Positions 63,636-64,000 of a DNA stretch of 64,000 bases are shown piece after piece (the stretch's first letter is position 1; every line of letters begins with the position of its first letter). Location: NCBI GenBank assembly GCA_947503285.1, contig CANNDD010000005.1:62001-126000 (forward strand). The letters are read 5' to 3'. The notes beneath the pieces were generated by a model that was given only the letters and a program-made list of their open reading frames with translations, ran no database searches and was not told the DNA's origin. Made by a program: the position numbers and the translations under genes. The stretch comes from an uncultured Croceitalea sp. (GTDB lineage: Bacteria; Bacteroidota; Bacteroidia; Flavobacteriales; Flavobacteriaceae).

Positions 63636-64000
63636 GACCCTCTTTTTCCTAGCTCGACGACTTCTAAATCCTCGATTTTCTTGCCATCGATCGTAAATCG
63701 TAACATGGTTCGAACTGAATGGAAACCATGTTTACCACAGGCACCGGGGTTCATATGCAGCACCCCTATATTTTTATCGTGCATGACCTTTAAAATATGC
63801 GAATGACCGCAGATGAACAGTTTAGGGGGATTTGCCTTGATTTCAGCTCGGGTACGTGTATTATATTTTGGGGGATAGCCACCAATATGGGTAATCCAAA
63901 CATCGACTTCTTCACATAAGAACCGGTGATGTTCAGGAAATTCCTTTTGAATGATATGGTCATCGATGTTGCCATGAACGGCCCTAATGGGCCTTAGTGC
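63632..64000 (-). CDS. Metallophosphoesterase, YfcE/MJ0936-like, cut by right edge
   Basis: The minus-strand frame (123 codons, entering from the right edge and ending at TGA 63632-63634) contains VHGNIDDHI (Asn and His metal ligands), THIGGYP and ICGHSHI (the last GHxH motif). These are three of the metal motifs of the calcineurin-like phosphoesterases. The N-terminal D-x-H and GD motifs lie outside the window. YfcE-like enzymes hydrolyse small phosphodiesters. It is probably co-transcribed with the MBL-fold gene. Confidence 0.88.
   Translation of the reverse strand, partial: ALRPIRAVHGNIDDHIIQKEFPEHHRFLCEEVDVWITHIGGYPPKYNTRTRAEIKANPPKLFICGHSHILKVMHDKNIGVLHMNPGACGKHGFHSVRTMLRFTIDGKKIEDLEVVELGKRGS

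Overview
The window looks like the chromosome of a marine-type member of the Flavobacteriaceae (phylum Bacteroidota). The evidence is the low GC content, the near absence of Shine-Dalgarno sequences, several promoters with the Bacteroidota -7 element TAnnTTTG (for example 46450-46457 and 54389-54396), a tmRNA tag of the GDNNYALAA type, two type B cargo proteins of the type IX secretion system, LruC and OMP_b-brl_3 type surface proteins, and DUF families typical of this group. The genus cannot be fixed from sequence alone; the Maribacter/Zobellia/Arenibacter branch is a guess. Most of the window is ordinary core chromosome, with no CRISPR array, no insertion sequence and no obvious defence locus.

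Layout. (1) 1-1640: a tyrosine recombinase cut by the left edge faces away from the 3' end of the tmRNA gene ssrA, so the left edge is probably one end of a genomic island or prophage. (2) 1844-8133: an alanine/saccharopine dehydrogenase-like enzyme, small membrane proteins, a creD locus with its winged-helix regulator and two copies of a 17-bp palindrome, a DUF1801 protein and kdsA. (3) 8211-13797: a LytS/LytTR two-component pair and a TonB-dependent receptor-like protein, flanked by two paralogous small outer-membrane proteins. (4) 13961-22452: typA, polyphosphate glucokinase, ftsE, and a large TPR protein followed by an outer-membrane barrel. (5) 22505-26433: three tandem OmpA-family paralogs with an antisense carboxypeptidase-regulatory-domain protein between the first two. 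(6) 26488-39807: a DUF885 lipoprotein, DUF2911, asnB, gyrB, a DUF6588 barrel, mdh, a small SecD-like protein and secDF. (7) 39892-46349, all on the minus strand: folE-cysS-yidD and then lgt-DUF192-GNAT-ABC-DinB, separated by striking simple repeats. (8) 46482-52770: two T9SS cargo proteins, a FadL-like barrel and a Gly/Trp- and Ser/Arg-rich lipoprotein. (9) 52865-64000: proS, two identical tRNA-Glu genes, rpsT, an LruC-domain lipoprotein, a lipoprotein plus two paralogous 7-TM proteins, rho, DUF4293, DUF6503, an MBL-fold hydrolase and a truncated phosphodiesterase.

How it fits together. Much of the content serves the cell envelope: Kdo synthesis (KdsA), lipoprotein maturation (Lgt), protein export (SecDF, YidD), T9SS cargo, peptidoglycan-anchored OmpA proteins and several beta-barrels. 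Central information genes (gyrB, typA, rho, proS, cysS, rpsT, tRNA-Glu, ssrA) are interspersed. The best candidates for under-described biology are the OmpA array with its shared N-terminal 'NPSFE' module, the lipoprotein/7-TM/7-TM operon at 57382-59398, the Gly/Trp and Ser/Arg lipoprotein, the SecD-like gene before secDF, the creD operator pair and the LytTR island flanked by sister genes. None of these is proved to be a new system by sequence reading alone.
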